Shown here: piece by piece, positions 25,578 to 39,094 of the stretch
How positions within the stretch are numbered: position 1 is the first letter of the stretch
Layout: the number at the start of each line of letters is the position of its first letter
From: Nomia melanderi
Lineage: Eukaryota > Arthropoda > Insecta > Hymenoptera > Halictidae
Reading direction: 5' to 3'
Length of the DNA: 64,000 nucleotides
Assembly (NCBI RefSeq): GCF_051020985.1
Contig: NW_027475142.1
Coordinates: forward strand, 2,294,001 to 2,358,000
Translations under genes and position numbers: made by a program
Notes under the pieces: generated by a model
The model's database searches: none
Seen by the model: only the letters and a program-made list of their open reading frames with translations
What the model was told of the DNA's origin: nothing

Positions 25578-27087
25578 ATAGCACCGGAGATGTCACCAGA
25601 TATATATTGGATTTTTCACTGACCCAGACAGTCCGGCCCCATGAGACGGTGATTTCCTCGGCCCCTGGTGGTCCGAGGTCGATCCCATTGCACAGATTCA
25701 TGCGCCAGGGCCCCCTGCAGATAATCCACTTTGATTTATTGCGCTATCTCTAATAGCACCCGGGATATCACCAGATAAATATTGGATTTTTCCCTGACCC
25801 TGACAGTCCGGCCCCATGAGACAGTGATTTTCTCGGCCCCTGGTGGTCCGATGTCGTTCCCGCTGCACAGATTCATGCGCTAGGGCCTCCTACAGACAAT
25901 GCACTTTGATTTATTGCGCTATCTGTAATAGCACTCGAGATATCACCAGATATATATTGGATTTTTCCCTGACCCTGACAGTCCGGCCCCATGTGTCGGT
26001 GGTTTTCTCGGCCCCTGGTGGTCCCAGGTCGTTCCCGCTGCACAGATTCATGCGGTAGGGCCCACTGCAGATAATTCACTTTGGTTTAGTTCGCTATCTG
26101 TAAGAGCACCCGAGATATCACCAGATATATATTGAATTTTTCCCCGACCCTGAGTGTCCGGCCCCATGTGTCGGTGGTTTTCTCGGCCCATGGTGGTCCG
26201 AGGTCGTTCCCGCTGCACAGATTCATGCGCCGGGGCCTCCTACAGACAATGCACTTAGATTTATTGCGCTATCTGTAATAGCACCCGAGATATCATTAGA
26301 TATATATTGGATTTTTCCCCGACCCTGACAGTCCGGCCCCATGAGACGATAGTTTTCTCGGCCCCTGGTGGTCCGAGGTCGATCCCGCTGCACAGATTCA
26401 TGCGCCGGGGCCTCCTACAGACAATGCACTATGATTTATTGCGCTATCTGTAATAGCACCCGAGATATCACCAGATATATATTGGATTTTTCCCTGACCC
26501 TGACAGTCCGGCCCCATGTGTCGGTGGTTTTCTCGGCGCCTGGTGGTCCGAGGTCGTTACTGCTGCACAGATTCATGCGCCAGGGCCCCGTGCAGATAAT
26601 TCACGTTGATTTATGCGCTATCTCTAATAGCACCCGAGATATCACCATATATATATTGGTTATTTCCCTGACCCTGACAGTCCGGCCCCATGTGTCGATG
26701 GTTTTCTCGGCCCCTGGTGGTCCGAGGTCGATCCCGCTGCACAGATTCATGCGCCAGGTCCTCCTACAGGCAATGCACTTTGATTTATTGCGCTATCTGT
26801 AATAGCACCCGAAATATCACCAGATATATATTGGATTTTTCCCTGACCCTGAGTGTCCGAACGCATGAGACGGTGGTTTTCTCGGCCCCTGCTGGTCCGA
26901 GGTCGTTCCCGCTGCACAGATTCATGCGCCAGGGCCTCTTGCAGACAATGCACTTTGGTTTATTGCGCTTTTTCTAATATCACCCGAGATATCACCAGAT
27001 ATATATTGGATTTTTCCTCGACCCTGACAGTCCGACACCATGAGACGGTGGTTTTCTCGGCCCCTGGTGGTCCGAGGTCGTTCCCGC
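25386..27087 (+). repeat. 10-monomer tandem repeat (1,749 bp), copy 1
   Basis: Recurs at 27135-28836 with a constant offset of 1,749 bp (10 monomers minus 1). The missing base is explained by GATTTATGCGC at about 26610, where most units have GATTTATTGCGC. Markers include GAGGTAATTCC, CAGATAAATATTGG, GCGGTAGGGCC, CGTGCAGATAATTCACG, TTGGTTATTTCC and CGAACGCATGAGAC. Confidence 0.9.
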
Positions 27088-27134
27088 TGCACAGATTCAT
27101 GCGCCAGGGCCTCCTATAGATAATTCACTTTGGT

Positions 27135-28836
27135 TTATTGCGTTATCTGTAATAGCACCCGAGATATCACCAGATATATGCTGGATTTTTACATGACCTT
27201 GGGTGACGGATTCCGAATATCTGTAATTTTCTCGGCGCCTGGTGGTCCGAGGTAATTCCTGCTGCACAGATTCATTCGCCAGTGCCTCCTACAGACAATG
27301 CACTTTGATTTATTGCGCTATCTCTAATAGCACCGGAGATATCACCAGATATATATTGGATTTTTCACTGACCCAGACAGTCCGGCCCCATGAGACGGTG
27401 ATTTTCTCGGCCCCTGGTGGTCCGAGGTCGATCCCATTGCACAGATTCATGCGCCAGGGCCCCCTGCAGATAATCCATTTTGATTTATTGCGCTATCCCT
27501 AATAGCACCCGGGATATCACCAGATAAATATTGGATTTTTCCCTGACCCTGACAGTCCGGCCCCATGAGACAGTGATTTTCTCGGCCCCTGGTGGTCCGA
27601 TGTCGTTCCCGCTGCACAGATTCATGCGCTAGGGCCTCCTACAGACAATGCACTTTGATTTATTGCGCTATCTGTAATAGCACCCGAGATATCACCAGAT
27701 ATATATTGGATTTTTCCCTGACCCTGACAGTCCGGCCCCATGTGTCGGTGGTTTTCTCGGCCCCTGGTGGTCCCAGGTCGTTCCCGCTGCACAGATTCAT
27801 GCGGTAGGGCCCCCTGCAGATAATTCACTTTGGTTTAGTTCGCTATCTGTAAGAGCACCCGAGATATCACCAGATATATATTGAATTTTTCCCCGACCCT
27901 GAGTGTCCGGCCCCATGTGTCGGTGGTTTTCTCGGCCCATGGTGGTCCGAGGTCGTTCCCGCTGCACAGATTCATGCGCCAGGGCCTCCTACAGACAAAG
28001 CACTTAGATTTATTGCGCTATCTGTAATAGCACCCGAGATATCATTAGATATATATTGGATTTTTCCCCGACCCTGACAGTCCCGCCCCATGAGACGATA
28101 GTTTTCTCGGCCCCTGGTGGTCCGAGGTCGATCCCGCTGCACAGATTCATGCGCCGGGGCCTCCTACAGACAATGCACTACGATTTATTGCGCTATCTGT
28201 AATAGCACCCGAGATATCACCAGATATATATTGGATTTTTCCCTGACCCTGACAGTCCGGCCCCATGTGTCGGTGGTTTTCTCGGCGCCTGGTGGTCCGA
28301 GGTCGTTACTGCTGCACAGATTCATGCGCCAGGGCCCCGTGCAGATAATTCACGTTGATTTATGCGCTATCTCTATTAGCACCCGAGATATCACCATATA
28401 TATATTGGTTATTTCCCTGACCCTGACAGTCCGGCCCCATGTGTCGATGGTTTTCTCGGCCCATGGTGGTCCGAGGTCGATCCCGCTGCACAGATTCATG
28501 CGCCAGGGCCTCTTACAGGCAATGCACTTTGATTTATTGCGCTATCTCTAATAGCACCCGAAATATCACCAGATATATATTGGATTTTTCCCTGACCCTG
28601 AGTGTCCGAACGCATGAGACGGTGGTTTTCTCGGCCCCTGCTGGTCCGAGGTCGTTCCCGCTGCACAGATTCATACGCCAGGGCCTCTTGCAGACAATGC
28701 ACTTTGGTTTATTGCGCTTTTTCTAATATCACCCGAGATATCACCAGATATATATTGGATTTTTCCTCGACCCTGACAGTCCGACACCATGAGACGGTGG
28801 TTTTCTCGGCCCCTGGTGGTCCGAGGTCGTTCCCGC
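27135..28836 (+). repeat. 10-monomer tandem repeat (1,749 bp), copy 2
   Basis: Partner of 25386-27087 with a handful of point differences (for example TTACAGGC against CTACAGGC near 28513, CATACGCC at about 28673, TCTATTAGC near 28373). It ends where CCCGCGGCAC replaces CCCGCTGCAC. Its right part also takes part in the 3-monomer and 16-monomer repeats that follow. Confidence 0.9.
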
Positions 28837-29037
28837 GGCACAGATTCATGCGCCAGGGACTCCTACAGACAATGCACTTTGATTTATTGTGCTATCTGTA
28901 ATAGCACCCGAGATATCACCAGATATATATTGGATTTTTCCTTGACCCTGACAGTCCGGCCCCATGTGTCGATGGTTTTCTCGGTCCCTCGTGGTCCGAG
29001 GTCGATCCCGCTGCACAGATTCATGCGCCAGGGCCTC
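28199..29037 (+). repeat. Block shared with 31.0-31.8 kb (2,799-bp offset), copy 1
   Basis: Matches 30998-31836 with offset 2,799 bp (16 monomers minus 1). It includes the GATTTATGCGC one-base deletion, the TTGGTTATTTCC unit and the CCCGCGGCAC unit. The same numerical offset relates 29426-29763 to 32225-32562 and 20.1-21.1 kb to 22.9-23.9 kb. Confidence 0.8.
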
Positions 29038-29361
29038 TTACAGGCAATGCACTTTGATTTATTGCGCTATCTCTAATAGCACCCGAAATATCACCAGATA
29101 TATATTGGATTTTTCCCTGACCCTGAGTGTCCGAACGCATGAGACGGTGGTTTTCTCGGCCCCTGCTGGTCCGAGGTCGTTCCCGCTGCACAGATTCATA
29201 CGCCAGGGCCTCTTGCAGACAATGCACTTTGGTTTATTGCGCTTTTTCTAATATCACCCGAGATATCACCAGATATATATTGGATTTTTCCTCGACCCTG
29301 ACAGTCCGACACCATGAGACGGTGGTTTTCTCGGCCCCTGGTGGTCCGAGGTCGTTCCCGC
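28467..29361 (+). repeat. 3-monomer tandem repeat (525 bp)
   Basis: About 28467-28836 recurs at 28992-29361 with an exact 525-bp offset. Both carry CTCTTACAGGC, CCGAAATATC, CGAACGCATGAGAC, CATACGCC and GCGCTTTTTCTAATATC. The interval between them ends in a GTGTCGATGG-type unit. Confidence 0.85.
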
Positions 29362-29728
29362 TGCACAGATTCATGCGCCAGGGCCTCCTACAGACAATGC
29401 ACTTTGATTTATTGCGCTACCTGTAATAGCACCCGAGATATCACCAGATATATATTGAATTTTTCCCCGACCGTGAGTGTCCGGCCCCATGTGTCGGTGG
29501 TTTTCTCGGCCCCTGGTGGTCCGAGGTCGATCCCGCTGCACAGATTCATTCGCCAGTGCCTCCTACAGACAATGCACTTTGATTTATTGCGTTATCTGTA
29601 ATAGCACCCGAGATATCACCAGATATATATTGGATTCTTCCCTGTCCCTGAGTGTCCGACTCCATGAGACGCTGGTTTTGTCGGCCCCTGGTGGTCCGAG
29701 GTCGTTCCCGCTGCACAGATTCATGCGC

Positions 29729-31032
29729 CAGGGCCTCCTGCAGACAATGCACTTAGGTTTATTGCTCTATCTCTAACAGCACCCGAGATATCACCAGATA
29801 TGTATTGGATATTTCCCTGACCCTGACAGTGCGGCCCCATGTTTCGATGGTTTTCTCGGTCCCTCGTGCTCCGAGGTCGTTCCCGCTGGACGGATTCATG
29901 CGCCAGGGACTCCTACAGACAATGCACTTTGATTTATTGCGCTATCTGTAATAGCACCCGAGATATCACCAGATATATATTGGATTTTTCCCTGACCCTG
30001 AGTGTCCGACCCCATGTGTCGATGGTTTTCTCGGTCCCTCGTGGTCCGATGTCGATCCCGCTGCACAGATTCATGCGCCAGGACCCCCTGCTGATGATTC
30101 ACTTTGGGTTAGTGCGCTATCTGTAATAGCACCCCAGATATCACCAGATATATATTGGATTTTCCCCTGACCCTGAGTGTCCGGCCCCATGAGACGGTGG
30201 TTTTCTCGGCCCCTGGTGGTCCGAGATTGTTACCGCTGCACAGCTTCATGCGCCAGGGCCTCCTGAAGATAATTCACTTTGATTTATTGCGCTATCTCTA
30301 ATAGCACCCGAGATATCACCAGATATATATTGGATTTTTCCATGACCCTGAGTGTCCGGCCCCATGAGACGGTAGTTTCCTCGGCCCCTGGTGGTCCGAC
30401 GTCGTTCCCGCTGCACAGATTCATGGGCCAGGGCCTCCTACAGACAATGCACTTTGATTTATTGCGCTATCTGTAATAACACCCGAGATATCACCAGATA
30501 TATATTGGATTTTTCCCTGACCCTGAGTGTCCGACCCCATGTGTCGATGGTTTTCTCGGTCCCTCGTGGTCCGATGTCGATCCCGCTGCACAGATTCATG
30601 CGCCAGGACCCCCTGCAGATGATTCACTTTGGGTTAGTGCGCTATCTGTAATAGCACCCCAGATATCACCAGATATATATTGGATTTTCCCCTGACCCTG
30701 AGTGTCCGGCCCCATCCGACGGTGGTTTTCTCGGCCCCTGGTGGTCCGAGGTCGTTCCCGATGCACAGATTCATGCGCCAGGGCCTCCTACAGGCAATGC
30801 ACTTTGGTTTATTGCGCTATCTCTAATAGTACCCGAGATATCACCAGATGTATGCTGGATTTTTACATGACCTTGGGCGACGGATTCCGAATATCTGTAA
30901 TTTTCTCGGCCCCTGGTGGTCCGAGGTCGTTCCCGCTGCACAGATTCATGCGCCAGGGCCTCCTACAGACAATGCACTTTGATTTATTGCGCTATCTGTA
31001 ATAGCACCCGAGATATCACCAGATATATATTG
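29729..31032 (+). repeat. 1.3-kb block, copy 1 of 3
   Basis: Recurs at 34277-35580 (offset 4,548 bp, 26 monomers minus 2) and 36027-37330 (offset 6,298 bp). Markers are CTCTATCTCTAACAGC, GATATGTATTGGATATTTCC, CATGTTTCGATGG, CTCGTGCTCCGAGG, GCTGGACGG, TGCTGATGATTCAC and CCTGAAGATAATTC. Copy 1 has a few private changes, such as CATCCGACGG at 30714 where the others read CATCAGACGG, and GGGCCAGGGCC near 30425. Confidence 0.88.
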
Positions 31033-31041
31033 GATTTTTCC

Positions 31042-32562
31042 CTGACCCTGACAGTCCGGCCCCATGTGTCGGTGGTTTTCTCGGCGCCTGGTGGTCCGAG
31101 GTCGTTACTGCTGCACAGATTCATGCGCCACGGCCCCGTGCAGATAATTCACGTTGATTTATGCGCTATCTCTATTAGCACCCGAGATATCACCATATAT
31201 ATATTGGTTATTTCCCTGACCCTGACAGTCCGGCCCCATGTGTCGATGGTTTTCTCGGCCCATGGTGGTCCGAGGTCGATCCCGCTGCACAGATTCATGC
31301 GCCAGGGCCTCTTACAGGCAATGCACTTTGATTTATTGCGCTATCTCTAATAGCACCCGAAATATCACCAGATATATATTGGATTTTTCCCTGACCCTGA
31401 GTGTCCGAACGCATGAGACGGTGGTTTTCTCGGCCCCTGCTGGTCCGAGGTCGTTCCCGCTGCACAGATTCATGCGCCAGGGCCTCTTGCAGACAATGCA
31501 CTTTGGTTTATTGCGCTTTTCCTAATATCACCCGAGATATCACCAGATATATATTGGATTTTTCCTCGACCCTGACAGTCCGACACCATGAGACGGTGGT
31601 TTTCTCGGCCCCTGGTGGTCCGAGGTCGTTCCCGCGGCACAGATTCATGCGCCAGGGACTCCTACAGACAATGCACTTTGATTTATTGTGCTATCTGTAA
31701 TAGCACCCGAGATATCACCAGATATATATTGGATTTTTCCTTGACCCTGACAGTCCGGCCCCATGTGTCGATGGTTTTCTCGGTCCCTCGTGGTCCGAGG
31801 TCGATCCCGCTGCACAGATTCATGCGCCAGGGCCTCCTGCAGACAATGCACTTTGGTTTATTGCGCTATCTCTAATAGCACCCGAGATATCACCAGATAT
31901 ATATTGGATTTTTCCCTGAACCTGAGTGTCCGACCCCATGAGACGGTAGTTTTCGCGGCCCCTGGTGGTCCGAGATTGTTACCGCTGCACAGCTTCATGC
32001 GCCAGGGCCTCCTGAAGATAATTCACTTTGATTTATTGCGCTATCTCTAATATCACCCGAGATATCACCAGATATATATTGGATTTTTCCATGACCCTGA
32101 GTGTCCGGCCCCATGAGACGGTAGATTCCTCGGCCCCTGGTGGTCCGACGTCGTTCCCGCTGCACAGATTCATGCGCCAGGGCCTCCTACAGACAATGCA
32201 CTTTGATTTATTGCGCTATCTGTAATAGCACCCGAGATATCACCAGATATATATTGAATTTCTCCCCGACCGTGAGTGTCCGGCCCCATGTGTCGGTGGT
32301 TTTCTCGGCCCCTGGTGGTCCGAGGTCGATCCCGCTGCACAGATTCATTCGCCAGTGCCTCCTACAGACAATGCACTTTGATTTATTGCGTTATCTGTAA
32401 TAGCACCCGAGATATCACCAGATATATATTGGATTCTTCCCTGTCCCTGAGTGTCCGACTCCATGAGACGCTGGTTTTGTCGGCCCCTGGTGGTCCGAGG
32501 TCGTTCCCGCTGCACAGATTCATGCGCCAGGGCCTCCTGCAGACAATGCACTTAGGTTTATT
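31042..32562 (+). repeat. 9-monomer tandem repeat (1,574 bp), copy 1
   Basis: Recurs at 32616-34136 at 1,574 bp (nine monomers minus 1); each copy contains the one-base-short GATTTATGCGC unit that accounts for the deficit. The copies differ at scattered bases, for example 31131 (CACGG against CAGGG). Confidence 0.88.
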
Positions 32563-32615
32563 GCTCTATCTCTAACAGCACCCGAGATATCACCAGATAT
32601 GTATTGGATATTTCC

Positions 32616-34136
32616 CTGACCCTGACAGTCCGGCCCCATGTGTCGGTGGTTTTCTCGGCGCCTGGTGGTCCGAGGTCGTTACTGCTGCACAGATTCATGC
32701 GCCAGGGCCCCGTGCAGATAATTCACGTTGATTTATGCGCTATCTCTATTAGCACCCGAGATATCACCATATATATATTGGTTATTTCCCTGACCCTGAC
32801 AGTCCGGCCCCATGTGTCGATGGTTTTCTCGGCCCATGGTGGTCCGAGGTCGATCCCGCTGCACAGATTCATGCGCCAGGGCCTCTTACAGGCAATGCAC
32901 TTTGATTTATTGCGCTATCTCTAATAGCACCCGTAATATCACCAGATATATATTGGATTTTTCCCTGACCCTGAGTGTCCGAACGCATGAGACGGTGGTT
33001 TTCTCGGCCCCTGCTGGTCCGAGGTCGTTCCCGCTGCACAGATTCATACGCCAGGGCCTCTTGCAGACAATGCACTTTGGTTTATTGCGCTTTTTCTAAT
33101 ATCACCCGAGATATCACCAGATATATATTGGATTTTTCCTCGACCCTGACAGTCCGACACCATGAGACGGTGGTTTTCTCGGCCCCTGGTGGTCCGAGGT
33201 CGTTCCCGCGGCACAGATTCATGCGCCAGGGACTCCTACAGACAATGCACTTTGATTTATTGTGCTATCTGTAATAGCACCCGAGATATCACCAGATATA
33301 TATTGGATTATTCCTTGACCCTGACAGTCCGGCCCCATGTGCCGATGGTTTTCTCGGTCCCTCGTGGTCCGAGGTCGATCCCGCTGCACAGATTCATGCG
33401 CCAGGGCCTCCTGCAGACAATGCACTTTGGTTTATTGCGCTATCTCTAATAGCACCCGAGATATCACCAGATATATATTGGATTTTTCCCTGAACCTGAG
33501 TGTCCGACCCCATGAGACGGTAGTTTTCGCGGCCCCTGGTGGTCCGAGATTGTTACCGCTGCACAGCTTCATGCGCCAGGGCCTCCTGAAGATAATTCAC
33601 TTTGATTTATTGCGCTATCTCTAATAGCACCCGAGATATCACCAGATATATATTGGATTTTTCCATGACCCTGAGTGTCCGGCCCCATGAGACGGTAGTT
33701 TCCTCGGCCCCTGGTGGTCCGACGTCGTTCCCGCTGCACAGATTCATGCGCCAGGGCCTCCTACAGACAATGCACTTTGATTTATTGCGCTATCTGTAAT
33801 AGCACCCGAGATATCACCAGATATATATTGAATTTTTCCCCGACCGTGAGTGTCCGGCCCCATGTGTCGGTGGTTTTCTCGGCCCCTGGTGGTCCGAGGT
33901 CGATCCCGCTGCACAGATTCATTCGCCAGTGCCTCCTACAGACAATGCACTTTGATTTATTGCGTTATCTGTAATAGCACCCGAGATATCACCAGATATA
34001 TATTGGATTCTTCCCTGTCCCTGAGTGTCCGACTCCATGAGACGCTGGTTTTGTCGGCCCCTGGTGGTCCGAGGTCGTTCCCGCTGCACAGATTCATGCG
34101 CCAGGGCCTCCTGCAGACAATGCACTTAGGTTTATT
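32616..34136 (+). repeat. 9-monomer tandem repeat (1,574 bp), copy 2
   Basis: Partner of 31042-32562. Private changes are CCGTAATATC near 32935, GGATTATTCC near 33308 and CATGTGCCGATGG near 33338. Its last part overlaps the start of the exact 1,750-bp 10-mer. Confidence 0.88.
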
Positions 34137-35473
34137 GCGCTATCTCTAATAGCACCCGAGATATCACCAGATATGTATTGGATTTTTCTTTGACCCTGAG
34201 TGTCCGACTCCATGAGACGGTGGTTTTGTCGGCCCCTGGTGGTCCGAGGTCGTTCCCGCTGCACAGATTCATGCGCTAGGGCCTCCTGCAGACAATGCAC
34301 TTAGGTTTATTGCTCTATCTCTAACAGCACCCGAGATATCACCAGATATGTATTGGATATTTCCCTGACCCTGACAGTGCGGCCCCATGTTTCGATGGTT
34401 TTCTCGGTCCCTCGTGCTCCGAGGTCGTTCCCGCTGGACGGATTCATGCGCCAGGGACTCCTACAGACAATGCACTTTGATTTATTGCGCTATCTGTAAT
34501 AGCACCCGAGATATCACCAGATATATATTGGATTTTTCCCTGACCCTGAGTGTCCGACCCCATGTGTCGATGGTTTTCTCGGTCCCTCGTGGTCCGATGT
34601 CGATCCCGCTGCACAGATTCATGCGCCAGGACCCCCTGCTGATGATTCACTTTGGGTTAGTGCGCTATCTGTAATAGCACCCCAGATATCACCAGATATA
34701 TATTGGATTTTCCCCTGACCCTGAGTGTCCGGCCCCATGAGACGGTGGTTTTCTCGGCCCCTGGTGGTCCGAGATTGTTACCGCTGCACAGCTTCATGCG
34801 CCAGGGCCTCCTGAAGATAATTCACTTTGATTTATTGCGCTATCTCTAATAGCACCCGAGATATCACCAGATATATATTGGATTTTTCCATGACCCTGAG
34901 TGTCCGGCCCCATGAGACGGTAGTTTCCTCGGCCCCTGGTGGTCCGACGTCGTTCCCGCTGCACAGATTCATGCGCCAGGGCCTCCTACAGACAATGCAC
35001 TTTGATTTATTGCGCTATCTGTAATAGCACCCGAGATATCACCAGATATATATTGGATTTTTCCCTGACCCTGAGTGTCCGACCCCATGTGTCGATGGTT
35101 TTCTCGGTCCCTCGTGGTCCGATGTCGATCCCGCTGCACAGATTCATGCGCCAGGACCCCCTGCAGATGATTCACTTTGGGTTAGTGCGCTATCTGTAAT
35201 AGCACCCCAGATATCACCAGATATATATTGGATTTTCCCCTGACCCTGAGTGTCCGGCCCCATCAGACGGTGGTTTTCTCGGCCCCTGGTGGTCCGAGGT
35301 CGTTCCCGATGCACAGATTCATGCGCCAGGGCCTCCTACAGGCAATGCACTTTGGTTTATTGCGCTATCTCTAATAGTACCCGAGATATCACCAGATGTA
35401 TGCTGGATTTTTACATGACCTTGGGCGACGGATTCCGAATATCTGTAATTTTCTCGGCCCCTGGTGGTCCGAG
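33724..35473 (+). repeat. Second 10-monomer tandem repeat (exactly 1,750 bp), unit 1
   Basis: Followed head to tail by a copy at an exact 1,750-bp offset. The match extends from 33724 to 35580 against 35474 to 37330. Markers include GCTGGTTTTGTCGG, TTTTTCTTTGACCC, GATATGTATTGG, GATGTATGCTGG and a B unit with GGGCGACGG. Content is different from the 10-mer at 25.4-28.8 kb, so equal size does not mean common origin. Confidence 0.92.
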
Positions 35474-37330
35474 GTCGTTCCCGCTGCACAGATTCATGCG
35501 CCAGGGCCTCCTACAGACAATGCACTTTGATTTATTGCGCTATCTGTAATAGCACCCGAGATATCACCAGATATATATTGAATTTTTCCCCGACCGTGAG
35601 TGTCCGGCCCCATGTGTCGGTGGTTTTCTCGGCCCCCGGTGGTCCGAGGTCGATCCCGCTGCACAGATTCATTCGCCAGTGCCTCCTACAGACAATGCAC
35701 TTTGATTTATTGCGTTATCTGTAATAGCACCCGAGATATCACCAGATATATATTGGATTCTTCCCTGTCCCTGAGTGTCCGACTCCATGAGACGCTGGTT
35801 TTGTCGGCCCCTGGTGGTCCGAGGTCGTTCCCGCTGCACAGATTCATGCGCCAGGGCCTCCTGCAGACAATGCACTTAGGTTTATTGCGCTATCTCTAAT
35901 AGCACCCGAGATATCACCAGATATGTATTGGATTTTTCTTTGACCCTGAGTGTCCGACTCCATGAGACGGTGGTTTTGTCGGCCCCTGGTGGTCCGAGGT
36001 CGTTCCCGCTGCACAGATTCATGCGCTAGGGCCTCCTGCAGACAATGCACTTAGGTTTATTGCTCTATCTCTAACAGCACCCGAGATATCACCAGATATG
36101 TATTGGATATTTCCCTGACCCTGACAGTGCGGCCCCATGTTTCGATGGTTTTCTCGGTCCCTCGTGCTCCGAGGTCGTTCCCGCTGGACGGATTCATGCG
36201 CCAGGGACTCCTACAGACAATGCACTTTGATTTATTGCGCTATCTGTAATAGCACCCGAGATATCACCAGATATATATTGGATTTTTCCCTGACCCTGAG
36301 TGTCCGACCCCATGTGTCGATGGTTTTCTCGGTCCCTCGTGGTCCGATGTCGATCCCGCTGCACAGATTCATGCGCCAGGACCCCCTGCTGATGATTCAC
36401 TTTGGGTTAGTGCGCTATCTGTAATAGCACCCCAGATATCACCAGATATATATTGGATTTTCCCCTGACCCTGAGTGTCCGGCCCCATGAGACGGTGGTT
36501 TTCTCGGCCCCTGGTGGTCCGAGATTGTTACCGCTGCACAGCTTCATGCGCCAGGGCCTCCTGAAGATAATTCACTTTGATTTATTGCGCTATCTCTAAT
36601 AGCACCCGAGATATCACCAGATATATATTGGATTTTTCCATGACCCTGAGTGTCCGGCCCCATGAGACGGTAGTTTCCTCGGCCCCTGGTGGTCCGACGT
36701 CGTTCCCGCTGCACAGATTCATGCGCCAGGGCCTCCTACAGACAATGCACTTTGATTTATTGCGCTATCTGTAATAGCACCCGAGATATCACCAGATATA
36801 TATTGGATTTTTCCCTGACCCTGAGTGTCCGACCCCATGTGTCGATGGTTTTCTCGGTCCCTCGTGGTCCGATGTCGATCCCGCTGCACAGATTCATGCG
36901 CCAGGACCCCCTGCAGATGATTCACTTTGGGTTAGTGCGCTATCTGTAATAGCACCCCAGATATCACCACATATATATTGGATTTTCCCCTGACCCTGAG
37001 TGTCCGGCCCCATCAGACGGTGGTTTTCTCGGCCCCTGGTGGTCCGAGGTCGTTCCCGATGCACAGATTCATGCGCCAGGGCCTCCTACAGGCAATGCAC
37101 TTTGGTTTATTGCGCTATCTCTAATAGTACCCGAGATATCACCAGATGTATGCTGGATTTTTACATGACCTTGGGCGACGGATTCCGAATATCTGTAATT
37201 TTCTCGGCCCCTGGTGGTCCGAGGTCGTTCCCGCTGCACAGATTCATGCGCCAGGGCCTCCTACAGACAATGCACTTTGATTTATTGCGCTATCTGTAAT
37301 AGCACCCGAGATATCACCAGATATATATTG
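35474..37330 (+). repeat. Second 10-monomer tandem repeat, unit 2
   Basis: Copy of 33724-35580. I noticed two differences: GCCCCCGGTGG at about 35634 (GCCCCTGGTGG in unit 1) and ACCACATATATATT near 36966 (ACCAGATATATATT in unit 1). The match ends where ATTGGATTTTCCCC replaces ATTGAATTTTTCCCC. Confidence 0.92.
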
Positions 37331-38095
37331 GATTTTCCCCTGACCCTGAGTGTCCGGCCCCATGAGACGGTGGTTTTCTCGGCCCCTGGTGGTCCGAGGT
37401 CGTTCCCGATGCACAGATTCATGCGCCAGGGCCTCCTACAGACAATGCACTTTGAGTTATTGCGCTATCTGTAATAGCACCCGAGATATCACCAGATATA
37501 TATTGGATTTTCCCCAGACCCTGAGTGTCCGGCCCCATGAGACGGTGGTTTTCTCGGCCCCTGGTGGTCCGAGGTCGTTCCAACTGCACAGATTCATGCG
37601 CCAGGGCCTCCTGTAGATAATTCACTTTGGTTTACTGCCCTATCTCTAATAGCACCCGAGATATCACCGGATATATATTGGATTTTCCCCTGACCCTGAG
37701 TGTACGGCCCCATGAGACGGTGGTTTTCTCGGCCCCTGGAGGTCCTAGGTCATTCCCGCTGCACAGATTCATGCGCCAGGGCCTCCTGCAGACAATGCAC
37801 TTTGATTTATTGCGCTATCTCTAATAGCACCCGAGATATCACCAGATATATATTGGATTTTTCCCTGACCCTGACAGTCCGGCCCCATGAGACGGTAGTT
37901 TCCTCGGCCCCTGGTGGTCCGAGGTCGATCCCGCTGCACAGATTCATGCGCCAGGGCCTCCTACAGACAATGCACTTTGAGTTATTGCGCTATCTGTAAT
38001 AGCACCCGAGATATCACCAGATATATATTGGATTTTCCCCAGACCCTGAGTGTCCGGCCCCATGAGACGGTGGTTTTCTCGGCCCCTGGTGGTCC

Positions 38096-38430
38096 GAGGT
38101 CGTTCCCGCTGAACACATTCATGCGCCAGGGCCTCCTGTAGATAATTCACTTTGGTTTACTGCCCTATTTCTAATAGCACCCGAGATATCACCGGAAGTA
38201 TATTGGATTTTCCCCTGACCCTGAGTGTACGGCCCCATGATACGGTGGTTTCCTCGGCCCCTGGAGGTCCGAGGTCGTTCCCGCTGCACAGATTCATGCA
38301 CTAGGGCCTCCTGCAGACAATGCACTTTGATTTATTGCGCTATCTGCAATAGCCCCCGAGATATCACCAGATATATATTGGATTTTCCCCTGACTCTGAG
38401 TGACCGACTCCATGAGACGGTGGTTTTCTC
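38096..38430 (+). repeat. Internal two-monomer repeat of the 6.5-kb block, copy 1
   Basis: Shares CTGTAGATAATTC, CTGCCCTATTTC, CACCGGAAGTATATTGG, GTGTACGGCC and CATGCACTAGG with 40194-40529 (offset 2,098 bp, 12 monomers minus 2). The equivalents in the second block are about 45093-45427 and 47191-47526. Confidence 0.85.
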
Positions 38431-39094
38431 GGCCCCTGGTGGTCCGAGGTCGTTCCCGCTGCACAGATTCATGCGCCAGGGCCTCCTACAGACAATGCAC
38501 TTTGATTTATTGCGCTATCTGTAATAGCACCCGAGATATCACCAGATATATATTGGATTTTTCCCTGACCCTGAGTGTCCGGCCCCATGAGACGGTAGTA
38601 TTCTCGGCCCCTGGAGGTCCGAGGTCGTTCCCGCTGCACAGATTCATGCACTAGGGCCTCCTACAGACAATGCACTTTGGTTTATTGCGCTATCTCTAAT
38701 AGCACCCGAGATATCACCAGATATATATTGGATTTTTCCCTGACCCTGAGTGTCCGACCCCATGAGACGGTGGTTTTCTCGGCCCCTGGTGGTCCGAGGT
38801 CGTTCCAGCTGCACAGATTCATGCGCCAGTGCCTCCTGCAGACAATGCACTCTGATTTATTGCGCTATCTGTAATAGCACCCGAGATATCACCAGATATA
38901 TATTGGATTTTTCCCTGAACCTGAGTGTCCGGCCCCATGAGACGGTAGTTTTCGCGGCCCCTGGTGGTCCGAGATCGTTACCGCTGCACAGCTTCATGCG
39001 CCAGGGCCTCCTGCAGATAATACACTTTGATTTATTGCGCTATCTCTAATAGCACCCAAGATATCACCAGATATATATTGGATTTTCCCCTGAC